DNA from: Pandoraea apista
GTDB taxonomy: Bacteria; Pseudomonadota; Gammaproteobacteria; Burkholderiales; Burkholderiaceae
Direction of reading: 5' to 3'
DNA: 64,000 nt
Assembly (NCBI RefSeq): GCF_001465595.2
Contig: NZ_CP013481.2
Span: 5,084,001 to 5,148,000, forward strand
Below the pieces are notes generated by a model. The model was not told the origin of the DNA, did not search any database, and worked only from the letters and a program-made list of their open reading frames with translations. Below, in pieces: positions 32,577 through 41,735 of this stretch. Positions within the stretch are counted from its first letter, which is position 1. Each line of letters opens with the position of its first letter. A program made the translations under genes and the position numbers.

Positions 32577-32987
32577 ATGCATACTTCCAAGCTCGCCTCC
32601 CACGCCCCTCGTGCCACTGCTTCGCTGCGTCGTGCAACGCAGGGACTCGCGCTTGCGGCAATGCTCGGTCTGGCCGGTCTCTCTCAAGGCGCCTGGGCGC
32701 ACGCACACGCCGTATCGAGCGAGCCCGCCGCGCAGGCTACCGTCGAAGCGCCGAAGTCAGTGCGTGTCACGTTCGACTCGACGCTTGAAGCTGCACTCTC
32801 GAAGCTGAGTGTGGTCGACGCCAAGGGCCGGCCGGTCACGCAGGCAAAGCCCGAACTCGACGCCGCACGCAAGACGCTCACCTTGCCCCTTCCCGCGCTG
32901 CCTGCCGGTGACTACCAGGCGAACTGGGTCGCTGTGGCGAGCGACGGCCATCGCACGCAAGGCAACTTCAAGTTCACCGTGAAGTGA
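32577..32987 (+). CDS. copC: CopC-type periplasmic copper-binding protein
   Basis: 136 residues. The signal peptide ends SQGAWA, leaving mature HAHAVSSEPAAQAT with an N-terminal His and His-x-x form that binds Cu(II). A single CopC Ig-like beta barrel follows, with VRVTFDSTLEAALSKLSVVD, LPAGDYQANWVAVASDGH (second His ligand) and the closing TQGNFKFTVK. It carries copper in the periplasm and hands it to CopD. Its last bases overlap the copD start (TGATG). Confidence 0.94.
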   Translation: MHTSKLASHAPRATASLRRATQGLALAAMLGLAGLSQGAWAHAHAVSSEPAAQATVEAPKSVRVTFDSTLEAALSKLSVVDAKGRPVTQAKPELDAARKTLTLPLPALPAGDYQANWVAVASDGHRTQGNFKFTVK

Positions 32988-33976
32988 TGCCGGACAATCT
33001 GGCTGCCGGGACGTGGCAGCCCGCCACGGCGGGGTTGCTCAACCTCGCGCTGGCGCTCGCCATCGGCGTATGGCTGCTACGTAGCCCGCATGCCGTGCGG
33101 CGTGGTCTCACCGCGCGGGTGCTGCCCGCATTCGCGGCCGGACTCGCCATGCTCGCGTGGGTTGCCTACGTGCTCGCAAGCACCGAGGCAATGACCGGCG
33201 GCGATTGGGAAAGCACGTCGGCCATGTTCGGCGACGTGTGGCTGGTGCTCACGCAATCGCATTTCGGCCGGATGCAATGGGTCGCCGGGCTTGGCGCCGC
33301 GCTGCTGTGTGCGGGCGCATGGGCCTGGTATGACGCACGCCGCCGTCTGCGTGCAGTGCTGCCCATTGCGGACGACCCGCGCGACCGGCATCACCAGCGC
33401 GAACATCGTCAGGAACGCTTTGCCCGCGCGGTGTACCTCGCCGGTGCCGTCTTACTCGCGCTCGCCCGCGCAGGAACGGGGCATGCGGCCGATGCGTCCA
33501 TGCCGTGGCTCGCCATCGGCGTTCATACTCTGCATGTCGGTGCAGCGGCGTCGTGGACCGGCGCGTTACTGGTGGCCGGATGCGTAATCCCGAGTTGGCG
33601 TCATTGGCCGGTCGGTGCGCGCGCTGCATATGGTGAACGGCTGTCGTCGGTCGCCACGCTGGCGATGTTCGTCGCACTCGTGACGGGGGCGTTCAACGCC
33701 TGGCGCACGCTGGGCGAAACCCCCTCGCTGTGGTTCGCCGCTCAGAACGCTCCGTATCTGACGTGGCTGGTGACGAAGCTCGTGCTGGTCGCCTGCGCCG
33801 CGCTACTCGGTGCATGGAATCGCTGGCGCTTCCTGCCGCGCCTGGCGCTCGATACCGGCGAGACCCCGCTCGACACGACGGCGTTCGCGCGCGTGGTCGC
33901 CATCGAAGCCCTTGTGCTGGTCATGGTGATGAGTCTGGCCGCAAAACTCGGCACCACAATGCCCCCGGGCGTCTGA
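32987..33976 (+). CDS. copD: CopD copper-import membrane protein
   Basis: 329 residues from ATG 32987 (a GTG one codon earlier is also possible). About eight transmembrane segments, with the CopD domain in the C-terminal half. Candidate intramembrane metal ligands are the His/Met residues in IGVHTLHVGAAASWTG and the N-terminal LTQSHFGRMQWVAG. It works with CopC as the inner-membrane step of copper uptake. Overlap with copC shows coupled translation. This locus is separate from the oxidase cluster at 22.8-27.4 kb. Confidence 0.92.
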   Translation: MPDNLAAGTWQPATAGLLNLALALAIGVWLLRSPHAVRRGLTARVLPAFAAGLAMLAWVAYVLASTEAMTGGDWESTSAMFGDVWLVLTQSHFGRMQWVAGLGAALLCAGAWAWYDARRRLRAVLPIADDPRDRHHQREHRQERFARAVYLAGAVLLALARAGTGHAADASMPWLAIGVHTLHVGAAASWTGALLVAGCVIPSWRHWPVGARAAYGERLSSVATLAMFVALVTGAFNAWRTLGETPSLWFAAQNAPYLTWLVTKLVLVACAALLGAWNRWRFLPRLALDTGETPLDTTAFARVVAIEALVLVMVMSLAAKLGTTMPPGV

Positions 33977-33979
33977 TCG

Positions 33980-33992
33980 AATTCGATCGCAA
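33980..33992 (+). promoter_or_regulatory. Ada box
   Basis: AAT-TCGATC-GCAA matches the E. coli Ada-binding form of an A box (AAT) and a B box (GCAA) six bases apart. It lies 73 bases before ada, just upstream of a plausible -10 (TAAACT, 34024-34029). It is embedded in the palindrome GATCGAATTCGATC (33975-33988). Confidence 0.65.
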
Positions 33993-34064
33993 GAAACGGA
34001 GCGCAGCATCGCAACCCGCTCCCTAAACTGAGGACCATACTTCAGTCATCGGGAGAACACCGTG

Positions 34065-35285
34065 ATGCGTACCGACCAAATGACCGCCAAACGCCCGCTT
34101 CGCTCCGGCACTGCCACCTCTGGCCCGCACAACGCGCAAGCGCAGGCCCGGCAGGCGTCTGCCCCGGCGCCTGCCGTCACGCGCTACGCGACCGACGAGG
34201 CGAAGTGGGCCGCCGTCGTTGCCCGCGACAAGCACGCGGATGGCGAATTCTTCTACTCCGTACGTACGACCGGCGTGTACTGCCGCCCCTCGTGCGGCGC
34301 CCGGCGGGCACGCCGCGAAAACGTGGCGTTCCACACGGACATGGCCGCCGCCGAACGCGCAGGATTTCGCCCGTGCAAGCGCTGCAAGCCGGATCAGGGT
34401 GCACTCGACACACGTCACGCCGCCCTGGTGACCGCCGCGTGCCGGCGTATCGAAACGGCAGAGGAACCACCGCGTCTGGAAGCCCTCGCCGCCGACGCCG
34501 GCTTGAGTCCGCATTATTTCCACCGGCTTTTTCGCTCGGTGACCGGCGTGACGCCGCGCGCCTATGCGAACGCCCGCCGCGCCGAACGCGTGCGCGACGC
34601 GTTGCCCGCCGCCGAGAGCGTCACGTCGGCGTTCTACGACGCCGGGTTCAACTCCAACGGCCGCTTCTACGCGAGTGCCGACGCGCTCCTCGGCATGAAA
34701 CCGGCCGCGTTTCGCGCGGGCGGCAAAGCCGAATCGATTCGCTTTGCGGTGGCGCAATGCGCACTCGGCGCGCTCCTCGTAGCCGCGACCTCGCGCGGAT
34801 TGTGCGACATCTCGTTGGGCGACGACCCGGAAGCGCTCGTGAGAGATTTGCAGGATCGGTTTCCAAAGGCGGAACTGGTCGGCGCCGATGGCGAGTTCGA
34901 ACGCTGGGTCGCGCAAGTCGTCGGGTTTGTCGAGTCGCCGCGCATCGGTCTGTCACTGCCGCTCGACGTTCGCGGCACGGCGTTCCAGCAGCGTGTCTGG
35001 CAGGCGCTTCGAGAAGTGCCTGCGGGCGAGACTGCCAGTTACGCGCAGATCGCCGAGCGTATCGGGTCGCCTCGCGCAGTGCGAGCCGTGGCGCAAGCGT
35101 GCGCGTCGAACAAGCTCGCCGTGGCGATTCCGTGTCACCGGATCGTGCATCGCGACGGCACGCTGTCGGGCTACCGCTGGGGTGTCGAGCGCAAACGCGC
35201 GCTGCTCGCCAACGAACGGGCAGAGTACGGGGAACCTGAAGACATCGGGGAGCGTGGCGACGGCTCCGATCAGGTGAAGCGGTGA
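34065..35285 (+). CDS. ada: Ada: bifunctional DNA methyl-transferase and transcriptional activator
   Basis: 406 residues; start after GGGAGAACACCGTG. Three parts: an Ada zinc domain whose four Cys are C73, C77 (YCRPSCGARR) and C104, C107 (GFRPCKRCKP), C73 being the methylphosphotriester acceptor; an AraC-type HTH (about 140-215); and an O6-methylguanine-DNA methyltransferase with acceptor Cys357 in AIPCHRIVH. Methylation at C73 turns it into an activator of its own operon, consistent with the Ada box upstream. It heads a tightly overlapped operon with a 2OG-Fe(II) oxygenase and alkB. Confidence 0.96.
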   Translation: MRTDQMTAKRPLRSGTATSGPHNAQAQARQASAPAPAVTRYATDEAKWAAVVARDKHADGEFFYSVRTTGVYCRPSCGARRARRENVAFHTDMAAAERAGFRPCKRCKPDQGALDTRHAALVTAACRRIETAEEPPRLEALAADAGLSPHYFHRLFRSVTGVTPRAYANARRAERVRDALPAAESVTSAFYDAGFNSNGRFYASADALLGMKPAAFRAGGKAESIRFAVAQCALGALLVAATSRGLCDISLGDDPEALVRDLQDRFPKAELVGADGEFERWVAQVVGFVESPRIGLSLPLDVRGTAFQQRVWQALREVPAGETASYAQIAERIGSPRAVRAVAQACASNKLAVAIPCHRIVHRDGTLSGYRWGVERKRALLANERAEYGEPEDIGERGDGSDQVKR

Positions 35286-36022
35286 GCGCGCACCGGTCGG
35301 CCATCGCGTCGCTCGATTGGGCGGCACTGGAAGACGAACTCAATCGTTTCGGCGCCGCGCGTCTTCCCCGTCTGCTGAGCGATGCCGAGTGCGGCGAACT
35401 CTGCGCGATGTACGGCGAAACGAACGGCAGAACGAGCGTTACGCCGACGTCGCCCCGCTTTCGCAGTCGTGTCGTGATGGCGCGTCACGGCTTCGGACAA
35501 GGGGAATATCAGTACTTCGCCTACCCGCTGCCGCCGCGGGTTGCCGAACTGCGCGACGCGTTCTATGCACCGCTGCGCGAGATCGCCCACCACTGGCACG
35601 CAGCGATGGGCATCGACGCACGCTATCCGCCCACGCACGGCGCCTACCTCGCGCAATGCCATGACGCCGGCCAGCGCCGCCCAACGCCATTACTGCTGCG
35701 CTATGAGGCCGGCGATTACAATTGTCTGCATCAGGACCTTTACGGGGAACACGTCTTCCCGTTGCAGGTGGCCATTCTGCTGTCGCAGCCCGGCGAGGAT
35801 TTCACCGGCGGTGAATTCGTCCTCACGGAGCAGCGTCCGCGCATGCAGTCGCGCGCCGAAGTGGTGCCGCTCGAGCGCGGCGACGCCGTGGTGTTCGCCG
35901 TGCATCACCGCCCGGTGAACGGCACACGCGGCGTCTATCGCGTCAATATGCGACACGGCGTCAGCCGCGTACGCAGCGGCCATCGGCATACGCTCGGCGT
36001 GATTCTGCACGACGCCACATGA
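35282..36022 (+). CDS. 2OG-Fe(II) oxygenase between ada and alkB
   Basis: 246 residues with a GTG start overlapping the ada stop (GTGA). The double-stranded beta-helix shows the iron triad: His and Asp in NCLHQDLYGEHVFP, a distal His near the C-terminus (GVYRVNMRHGVSR or RSGHRHTLGV), followed by an Arg for 2-oxoglutarate. The block FTGGEFVLTEQRP resembles prolyl-hydroxylase-type members, and it is not an AlkB. Its last codons overlap alkB. Position in the alkylation-response operon suggests a role in alkylation damage, perhaps demethylation of a nucleic acid or protein. That is inference. Confidence 0.88.
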   Translation: MSAHRSAIASLDWAALEDELNRFGAARLPRLLSDAECGELCAMYGETNGRTSVTPTSPRFRSRVVMARHGFGQGEYQYFAYPLPPRVAELRDAFYAPLREIAHHWHAAMGIDARYPPTHGAYLAQCHDAGQRRPTPLLLRYEAGDYNCLHQDLYGEHVFPLQVAILLSQPGEDFTGGEFVLTEQRPRMQSRAEVVPLERGDAVVFAVHHRPVNGTRGVYRVNMRHGVSRVRSGHRHTLGVILHDAT

Positions 36023-36666
36023 CACTCGATCTCTTCGGTAACGCCCCTCACGACAGCTTCCAGACCGACGAACTCGGACCGGGCGCGTTCGTGTTGCGGG
36101 GGTTTGCACACGCGCAACTGGCGACCTTGCAAGCGGATATCGACGCGGTGATTGCACAAGCGCCGCTGCGTCACTGGCTGACGCCGGGCGGCAAACGCAT
36201 GTCGGTCGCCATGACGAACTGTGGGGAAGTGGGATGGATCAGCGACCGGATGGGATACCGCTACGGCACCCACGATCCGCTCTCGCAGCAACCGTGGCCG
36301 TCAATGCCTGCGTCGTTCGTAACACTCGCGCGTCAAGCGGCCGAAGCCGCGGGTTATCGTGACTTCAGACCCGACGCCTGCCTCATCAATCGCTACGCGC
36401 TGGACGCACGGCTCACACTGCATCAGGATCGCGACGAGCGCGAACTCGGCGCGCCCATCGTGTCGGTTTCGCTGGGACTGCCCGCGACCTTCCTGTGGGG
36501 CGGTCTTCAACGCAGCGACCGCACGCGCCGCGTGCGTCTCGCGCCGGGCGACGTCGTCGTGTGGGGCGGGCCGTCGCGTCTCGTCTATCACGGCATTGCG
36601 AGCGTCGAAGGCAGCTTCGACGCGCAGGCCGTGCGTTACAACCTGACGTTCCGGCAGGCGCGCTGA
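36019..36666 (+). CDS. alkB: AlkB alkylated-DNA oxidative demethylase
   Basis: 215 residues, the E. coli AlkB length. Signatures: LRGFAHAQLATLQADIDAV, MSVAMTNCGEVGW, INRYALDARLTLHQDRDE (His and Asp of the iron site), SLGLPATFLWGGLQRSDRTR, LVYHGIAS (distal His) and the closing RYNLTFRQAR with the 2OG-binding Arg. It repairs 1-methyladenine and 3-methylcytosine. It is the third gene of the ada operon, started within the stop of its predecessor (ATGA). Confidence 0.96.
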   Translation: MTLDLFGNAPHDSFQTDELGPGAFVLRGFAHAQLATLQADIDAVIAQAPLRHWLTPGGKRMSVAMTNCGEVGWISDRMGYRYGTHDPLSQQPWPSMPASFVTLARQAAEAAGYRDFRPDACLINRYALDARLTLHQDRDERELGAPIVSVSLGLPATFLWGGLQRSDRTRRVRLAPGDVVVWGGPSRLVYHGIASVEGSFDAQAVRYNLTFRQAR

Positions 36667-36727
36667 TCCCATCGTTTTCAAGAACCACGCGCGATGCCTC
36701 CCCCCACGCACTGCCGTCGTGTAACGC

Positions 36728-37348
36728 TCAGTACCCGACCGTGAAACGCGCACGCGGGTGCTGGTTCTTCTCGAGTTCGTCCACCAACGCGATGGCGTAG
36801 TCCTCCATCGAAATCCAGCTCTTCCCGTTGGCGTCGACCAGCAAGCCATCGCCGCCCACGCGGAACTTGCCCGTACGCTCGCCCGGCTCGAACAACGCCG
36901 ACGGCGACAGGAATGTCCAGTTCAGCGGCGAATCTTTCGGCTCGGCCCGCAGCACTTGCAGGAACACGCGCCCGGCGCTGGCTTCCGACTTGTAAGCCTC
37001 CGGAAATTCCGGCGTGTCGATCAGCGCTTTGCCCGGCGCGATTTCCAGACTGCCCGCACCGCCCACCACGAGCAGACGCGGCACCTTCGCCTGCTTCACC
37101 GCGTCGATGAGCTTGGCAGCGTCCATCGAAACAAAACGGCCGGCGCTGATGACGGCATCGTGACCGGCGAGCACTGGCGCGAGCGACGCCGGGTCGGCCG
37201 CGTCGCCCTTGACGACGCTCAGGCCCGTCTCGGCTTCGACACGCTCGGGATTGCGGGCAATGCCCGTGACGGTGTGACCACGTTCCAGCAACTCGGCGGC
37301 AACGCGCGTACCCACGCGGCCGGTAATACCAATCAAGGCGACTTTCAT
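36728..37348 (-). CDS. NAD(P)-binding protein (NmrA/YwnB-like SDR)
   Basis: 206 residues, one Rossmann domain opening MKVALIGITGRVGTRVAAEL, with a GxTGxxG loop, then GIARNPERVE and VVKGDAADPASLAPVLAGHD. LLVVGGAGSLEI marks the middle of the fold. No catalytic YxxxK is seen at the usual place, so this is an atypical SDR of the NAD(P)H-binding type (PF13460), possibly a redox sensor. It converges on alkB and shares its strand with the DsbA-like gene 48 bases upstream. Confidence 0.88.
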   Translation of the reverse strand: MKVALIGITGRVGTRVAAELLERGHTVTGIARNPERVEAETGLSVVKGDAADPASLAPVLAGHDAVISAGRFVSMDAAKLIDAVKQAKVPRLLVVGGAGSLEIAPGKALIDTPEFPEAYKSEASAGRVFLQVLRAEPKDSPLNWTFLSPSALFEPGERTGKFRVGGDGLLVDANGKSWISMEDYAIALVDELEKNQHPRARFTVGY

Positions 37349-37396
37349 CAGGAATCTCCTGGGAGTGAGGGGGAATTCGGATTCAATGGCGGGCGC

Positions 37397-38119
37397 TCAG
37401 CGCACACAACCGTCGGGGCCGCATTGCGGCAACGCGCCAGCGGTGACGTCGGCACCGGCAGACGACGCCGTCTGCGCGGCAAGCAAGCGCTCGCGCAGCG
37501 CATCGCGCCACGCGTCGGGTTGGCCGAGATAGCGCCCCGGTTCGAGCCGCTCGACATTGCCGCCGACGTCCAGCGCGAACGTCGGAAAGCCGCTGCCGCC
37601 CACGCGGGCGAGCCACGCGCGGCTCTCGCGGAAGTGCTTCATGAGTGCGGTGGCATCCTGCGCGTCGAAGGCATTGGCGAAGGCGTCGCGGTCAAGGCCC
37701 AGCGCGCCCGCAACATCAACAAGCACGCTGCGATCGGCAATGCGCTTGCCATCGGCGTAATGGGCGCGCTGTAACGCCGCAAGCATGTCGAGACCACGCC
37801 CGGCCAACGCCTCTGCCGCCAGCACGGCAGCAGTGGGCGGTGCCGAGTCGAACACCGCAGTGCCGTCACGCAGCAGCCCGTCGAAATAGGCGTCGCCGAA
37901 CGGCTGGCCGGTCAACGCCGCAATGCGATGGTCGTGCGGCATGACGTAATTGCGAAGCTGCGGCGTGACGGGTTGGGCATTCGGGCCAGCCATCATGCCG
38001 CCGCCGTGAAACACCACGTCGAGGCCCGCCACGTCGCGGGCGGCGCGCACCAGCGGCGCGGCGGCGTAGCACCATCCGCACAGCGGATCGGCGATGTAAT
38101 GCAACGTTGCCTGAGTCAT
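37397..38119 (-). CDS. DsbA-family (FrnE-like) thioredoxin-fold protein
   Basis: 240 residues; start MTQATLHYIADPLCGWCYAA at 38119. The C-x2-C active site (LCGWCYAAAPLV) sits at residues 14-17. A helical insertion follows and the cis-Pro loop lies in GGSGFPTFALDVGG. No signal peptide, so it is cytosolic like FrnE/HCCA isomerase-related proteins. A second CxxxxC pair (LPQCGPDGC) ends the protein. It probably acts as a disulphide oxidoreductase. Divergent from the LysR gene at 38246, which may regulate it. Confidence 0.9.
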   Translation of the reverse strand: MTQATLHYIADPLCGWCYAAAPLVRAARDVAGLDVVFHGGGMMAGPNAQPVTPQLRNYVMPHDHRIAALTGQPFGDAYFDGLLRDGTAVFDSAPPTAAVLAAEALAGRGLDMLAALQRAHYADGKRIADRSVLVDVAGALGLDRDAFANAFDAQDATALMKHFRESRAWLARVGGSGFPTFALDVGGNVERLEPGRYLGQPDAWRDALRERLLAAQTASSAGADVTAGALPQCGPDGCVR

Positions 38120-38221
38120 TTCGGTCTGTCCTTTGTCGTGCAGCGCCGTCGCTCGACGGCGTCTCATGAATGCCATCGTAGTCGCGCCAATCGCTCAAAA
38201 AAAGCCCATAATGACGATCAC

Positions 38222-38234
38222 TTTGTTGCACAAA
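38222..38234. promoter_or_regulatory. LysR-type site in divergent gap
   Basis: TTTGTTGCACAAA has arms TTTGT/ACAAA around TGC (13 bp) and includes a T-N11-A core. It lies 12 bases before the LysR start, between it and the DsbA-like gene, the usual place for LysR autoregulation. Confidence 0.5.
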
Positions 38235-38245
38235 TCGAGCAGATC

Positions 38246-39175
38246 ATGGACCGTCTGACGGCAATGCGTGTCTTCACCGAGGTGGCCGAACGCGGCTCGC
38301 TCACGGCAGCGGCGCAACGGCTGGATATGTCCCGGGCCATGGTCTCCCGCTATCTGGCAGAACTCGAAGCGTGGCTCGGTACACGCCTGCTGCACAGAAC
38401 CACGCGAGCAGTGAGTCTCACCGACGCCGGGAACGACGCCCTGCCGCGTTGCCGCGAAATGCTCGGGATCGCCGACGATCTGGCGTGTGCGTCGAACGCC
38501 GACAGCGCACCACACGGCCTGTTGCGTGTGGCGTGCAGCACCTCGCTCGGTCAGGCGTTTCTGGCGGCCGCCGTCACCCGTTTCATTGCGCGGCAACCGG
38601 GTGTGGCCATCGATCTCGTGGTGGCCGACCGGGCCGTCGATCTGGTGGACGAGCGCATCGATCTGGCCATTCGCGTGACCACCGAGCCGTCTCCCGGATT
38701 GATTGCACGGCGACTCGCCACGTGCCACTCGGTAGTGTGCGCTGCGCCTTCGTATCTCCAGCGTCACGGCACGCCGGAGCGCGCGGAAGACCTCGCACTG
38801 CACAACTGTCTGACGTACACCTACTTCGGCAAGAGCCTCTGGCAATTCACGCACAACGGCACGCCGCTCGGCGTGCCTGTCGGCGGCAATCTGTCGGCCA
38901 ACGAAGTGAACGTGGTCTTCGCCGCCACGCTGGCGGGCGCGGGCATTTCCATGCAGCCCGTGTACTCGGCGCTGCCGCACCTGCGCGACGGCACCCTGCG
39001 TGCCCTGCTGCCCGACTACGTGCCGCGCGAGATGACCGTCTACGGCGTGTACATGTCGCGCAAGCAGATGCCGAGCGCCCTGCGCGCGCTGCTCGACGAT
39101 CTCGTCGAACAGTTCCGCACCGGGCTGTTCGAGGATACCGGCTACGCGGGACGTCAGGCCCCGCCGTCCGCCTGA
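38246..39175 (+). CDS. LysR-family transcriptional regulator
   Basis: 309 residues; start MDRLTAMRVFTEVAERGSLT. The winged HTH occupies residues 1-60 (AAAQRLDMSRAMVSRYLAEL). The effector domain has the CrgA/DmlR-type blocks PRGLLRV-like HGLLRVACSTSLG, VVADRAVDLVDERIDLAIRV and ARRLATCHSVVCAAPSYL. Divergently placed from the DsbA-like and NAD-binding genes, its probable targets. Inducer unknown. Confidence 0.93.
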   Translation: MDRLTAMRVFTEVAERGSLTAAAQRLDMSRAMVSRYLAELEAWLGTRLLHRTTRAVSLTDAGNDALPRCREMLGIADDLACASNADSAPHGLLRVACSTSLGQAFLAAAVTRFIARQPGVAIDLVVADRAVDLVDERIDLAIRVTTEPSPGLIARRLATCHSVVCAAPSYLQRHGTPERAEDLALHNCLTYTYFGKSLWQFTHNGTPLGVPVGGNLSANEVNVVFAATLAGAGISMQPVYSALPHLRDGTLRALLPDYVPREMTVYGVYMSRKQMPSALRALLDDLVEQFRTGLFEDTGYAGRQAPPSA

Positions 39176-39416
39176 AGCCTTCCGCAGCGGTTCCGCTTGC
39201 GCGACACCGTAACGGCATCTCGTTTGACGTGACGTCGTCACGGCGTCACCGAATTGTCACAATCCCCGCGTAAAAACGTCGTCTGCCTCGCCCTCGCGGG
39301 TGAGCCGGCGATGGCGCTCCGTGCCTCGGCGCCCACCGCCGCCGAACGGTTGGCGCGCCCGCGCGCCCTCGCCCCCTAGCCGAACGCCACTGCCCGATAC
39401 GTCAATCAAGGACATC

Positions 39417-41135
39417 ATGACGAACGACGCTACGCCCCAACCCCACGATCCCGCTCTGGATGCCGACCTCTCTCACGACGACAATCCGTCGGACCCGTCG
39501 CGCCGCCGTCTGCTTCAGGGGCTGGCCGCCATCGGTGCCGCCGGTGCGGCGGGCGCCACGACCGCGCTGACCGGTTGCGCCACCGAGGGGGGTGCCAGTG
39601 CACCGACCGCAGTGCCCGCCGGCGGCACGTTCGACGCACAGCTCAAGGCCAACATCAAAACGGTGGTCGTGATCTATCTCGAGAACCGTAGTTTCAATAA
39701 CCTGTTCGCCGATTTCCCCGGCGTGGAGAAGCCGCTCTCGAAGGTGCCCGCGTCGGCCTACACGCAGCTCGACCGCGACGGCAAGACACCGATGTCGCTG
39801 CTGCCGCCGTTCTTCGACGGTCTGGTGCCGCGCGCGCAAACCCTCGGCGGCAAGAAGTATCACATCACCGAGAAAGACATTCCGCGCCAGCCGAACGCCC
39901 CGTTCATGCTCAAGGATGCCGAGGGCAAGCTGCTGCCGACGTCCGTCATCACCCGCGATCTGTGGCACCTGTTCTGGCAGAACCAGATGCAGATCAACGA
40001 CGGCGCGAACAATCAGTTCGCCGCATGGGCCGACTCGGGCGGTACGGTGATGGGCTACTACGGCGAGACCGCCAAAACGCTCGACATGTACAAGATCGCG
40101 CAGCAGTACACCATGTGCGACAATTTCTTCATGGCGGCATTCGGCGGCTCGTTCCTGAATCACCAGTTCCTGATTACGGGCCGTCCCCCCGTGTATCCGA
40201 ATGCAGCGCAAAGCCCCGCGAAGGACAAGATCGCCGTGCTGGCCGATGGCCCGCAGGGGGTGCGTCTCGCGGTGGCCCCGGACTCGCCCGCCTCGGCCGC
40301 CGACGGCAAACCGAAATTCGTGCGCGACGGTGCGATCACGCCCGATAACTTCGCGGTGAATACCATGATGCCGCCGTATCAACCGTCGCCGATTAAACCG
40401 CCAGTGTCGGGCGATAAGCGTCTGGCCGACCCGGAGAACCCCGCAACGCTGCCGCCCCAGACCTTCGCCACGATCGGCGATCTGCTCTCGGCGAAGGGCG
40501 TGTCGTGGGCCTGGTATGCGGGCGCCTGGCAATCGGCGCTCGACCATAAGGGCGGCGCGGACCGGCCGAACTTCCAGTATCACCATCAGCCGTTCAACTA
40601 CTTCGCGCAGTTCGCGCCGGGCACGGCCGCTCGTGAGGCGCACCTGCGCGACGGTGGCGAAGGCGACAGCCCGATCGCGAACAAATTCCTCGCCGACGCC
40701 ATTGCCGGCAAGCTGCCTGCCGTCACGTTCTACAAGCCGCAAGGCAACCTGAACCAGCACGCCGGCTATTCGGATGTAGAGTCGGGCGACCAGCACGTGT
40801 CGAACGTGCTGGCGCACCTGATGAAGTCGCCGCAATGGCAAAACATGATGGTCGTGATTACGTACGACGAGAACGGCGGCTGGTGGGATCATGTTGCGCC
40901 GCCAAAGGGCGATCGCTGGGGGCCGGGTTCGCGTGTTCCGGCGCTCGTGGTCTCGCCGTTCGCCAAGCGTGGCAACGTCGATCACACGTTCTACGACACG
41001 ACGTCGATCCTGCGCCTTGTCACGCGCCTTCACGATCTGCCGACGCTCGAAGGCATTGCCCATCGCAACGCCGCCTTCGCCGCCCGCGGTGCAATGCCGC
41101 CTGGCGATCTGACGAAAACGCTGACGTTCGCCTGA
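39417..41135 (+). CDS. Tat-exported acid phosphatase/phospholipase C family phosphoesterase
   Basis: 572 residues. The twin-arginine signal PSRRRLLQGLAAIGAAGAAG is followed by a lipobox-like LTGC, so it may be a Tat lipoprotein. Phosphoesterase (PF04185) motifs: VVVIYLENRSFNNLF (metal Glu-Asn), LNQHAGYSDVESGDQHV, and ITYDENGGWWDHVAPPKGDR with RVPALVVSPF. This is the AcpA/non-haemolytic phospholipase C superfamily of Burkholderia and Francisella. It probably hydrolyses phosphomonoesters or phospholipid head groups outside the cytoplasm. Single gene followed by a strong bidirectional terminator. Confidence 0.93.
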   Translation: MTNDATPQPHDPALDADLSHDDNPSDPSRRRLLQGLAAIGAAGAAGATTALTGCATEGGASAPTAVPAGGTFDAQLKANIKTVVVIYLENRSFNNLFADFPGVEKPLSKVPASAYTQLDRDGKTPMSLLPPFFDGLVPRAQTLGGKKYHITEKDIPRQPNAPFMLKDAEGKLLPTSVITRDLWHLFWQNQMQINDGANNQFAAWADSGGTVMGYYGETAKTLDMYKIAQQYTMCDNFFMAAFGGSFLNHQFLITGRPPVYPNAAQSPAKDKIAVLADGPQGVRLAVAPDSPASAADGKPKFVRDGAITPDNFAVNTMMPPYQPSPIKPPVSGDKRLADPENPATLPPQTFATIGDLLSAKGVSWAWYAGAWQSALDHKGGADRPNFQYHHQPFNYFAQFAPGTAAREAHLRDGGEGDSPIANKFLADAIAGKLPAVTFYKPQGNLNQHAGYSDVESGDQHVSNVLAHLMKSPQWQNMMVVITYDENGGWWDHVAPPKGDRWGPGSRVPALVVSPFAKRGNVDHTFYDTTSILRLVTRLHDLPTLEGIAHRNAAFAARGAMPPGDLTKTLTFA

Positions 41136-41182
41136 GCTTGAGGCGGCAATCGTACGCTTCGCAAACGTCGCGCACCTAAGCA

Positions 41183-41206
41183 AAAGGGCACCCACGGGTG
41201 CCCTTT
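41183..41206. terminator. Bidirectional terminator
   Basis: AAAGGGCACCC and GGGTGCCCTTT form a perfect stem with a very tight loop, followed by TCTCGTTT on + and preceded by an A-run. It lies between the convergent phosphoesterase and MarR genes. Confidence 0.9.
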
Positions 41207-41241
41207 CTCGTTTGCTGACGCGTAACGCTTGCGCGTGCGCG

Positions 41242-41697
41242 TCATTCCATCGCGTCGAGTTCGTCCGAGCGCAGCAGCAGCTTGTCGAGCAGGCGCTCGT
41301 ACACGCGCATCTCGTCGTCCGTCAGCGCTTCGAACAACCGCTCGTAGTGCGCGCGAGCGGCATCGATCACCACGCGCCACACGCGCTCGCCTTCCGGTGT
41401 GAGCGATACCTTGACCGCGCGGCCATCGTGTTCGTCCGGCCCGCGACGCACCAGCCCTCGCGTGACCAGACCGTCCGCGCCCCGGCTCGCCTGACTCTTA
41501 TCGAGATTCGCGCGGCGCGCCAGTTCCGAGTTCGACAGCGCGCCCGCCGTGCCCACGGCGGCAAGCACGCGCGACTCGGCAAGACTCAGTTGCGCCGCAT
41601 CGGCATACGACTGCGCAATGCGCTTGTCATGCTGCTTCATCAAACGGTGCATCTTGTACGTCAGGAACTGGTCGAGCGATGGGTGGACTGGCCGCAT
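41242..41697 (-). CDS. MarR-family transcriptional regulator
   Basis: 151 residues starting MRPVHPSLDQFLTYKMHRLM at 41697, behind AGGGGAA; an in-frame ATG at 41757 lies inside the operator zone and is less likely. Winged-helix core: LSLAESRVLAAVG, LSNSELARRANLDKSQASRG (recognition helix) and the wing RRGPDEHDGRAVKVSLT. The C-terminal helix forms the dimer interface. Divergent from an FAD monooxygenase, with two matching inverted repeats between; autorepression and control of that cluster are likely. Confidence 0.93.
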   Translation of the reverse strand: MRPVHPSLDQFLTYKMHRLMKQHDKRIAQSYADAAQLSLAESRVLAAVGTAGALSNSELARRANLDKSQASRGADGLVTRGLVRRGPDEHDGRAVKVSLTPEGERVWRVVIDAARAHYERLFEALTDDEMRVYERLLDKLLLRSDELDAME

Positions 41698-41735
41698 TTC
41701 AGTGTTTTCCCCTAGACGAAATGGGTCGATATTTG

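Noticed and set aside
39402..41195. 597-codon antisense frame over the phosphoesterase
   Set aside because: Same reason; the sense strand has the Tat signal and catalytic motifs.
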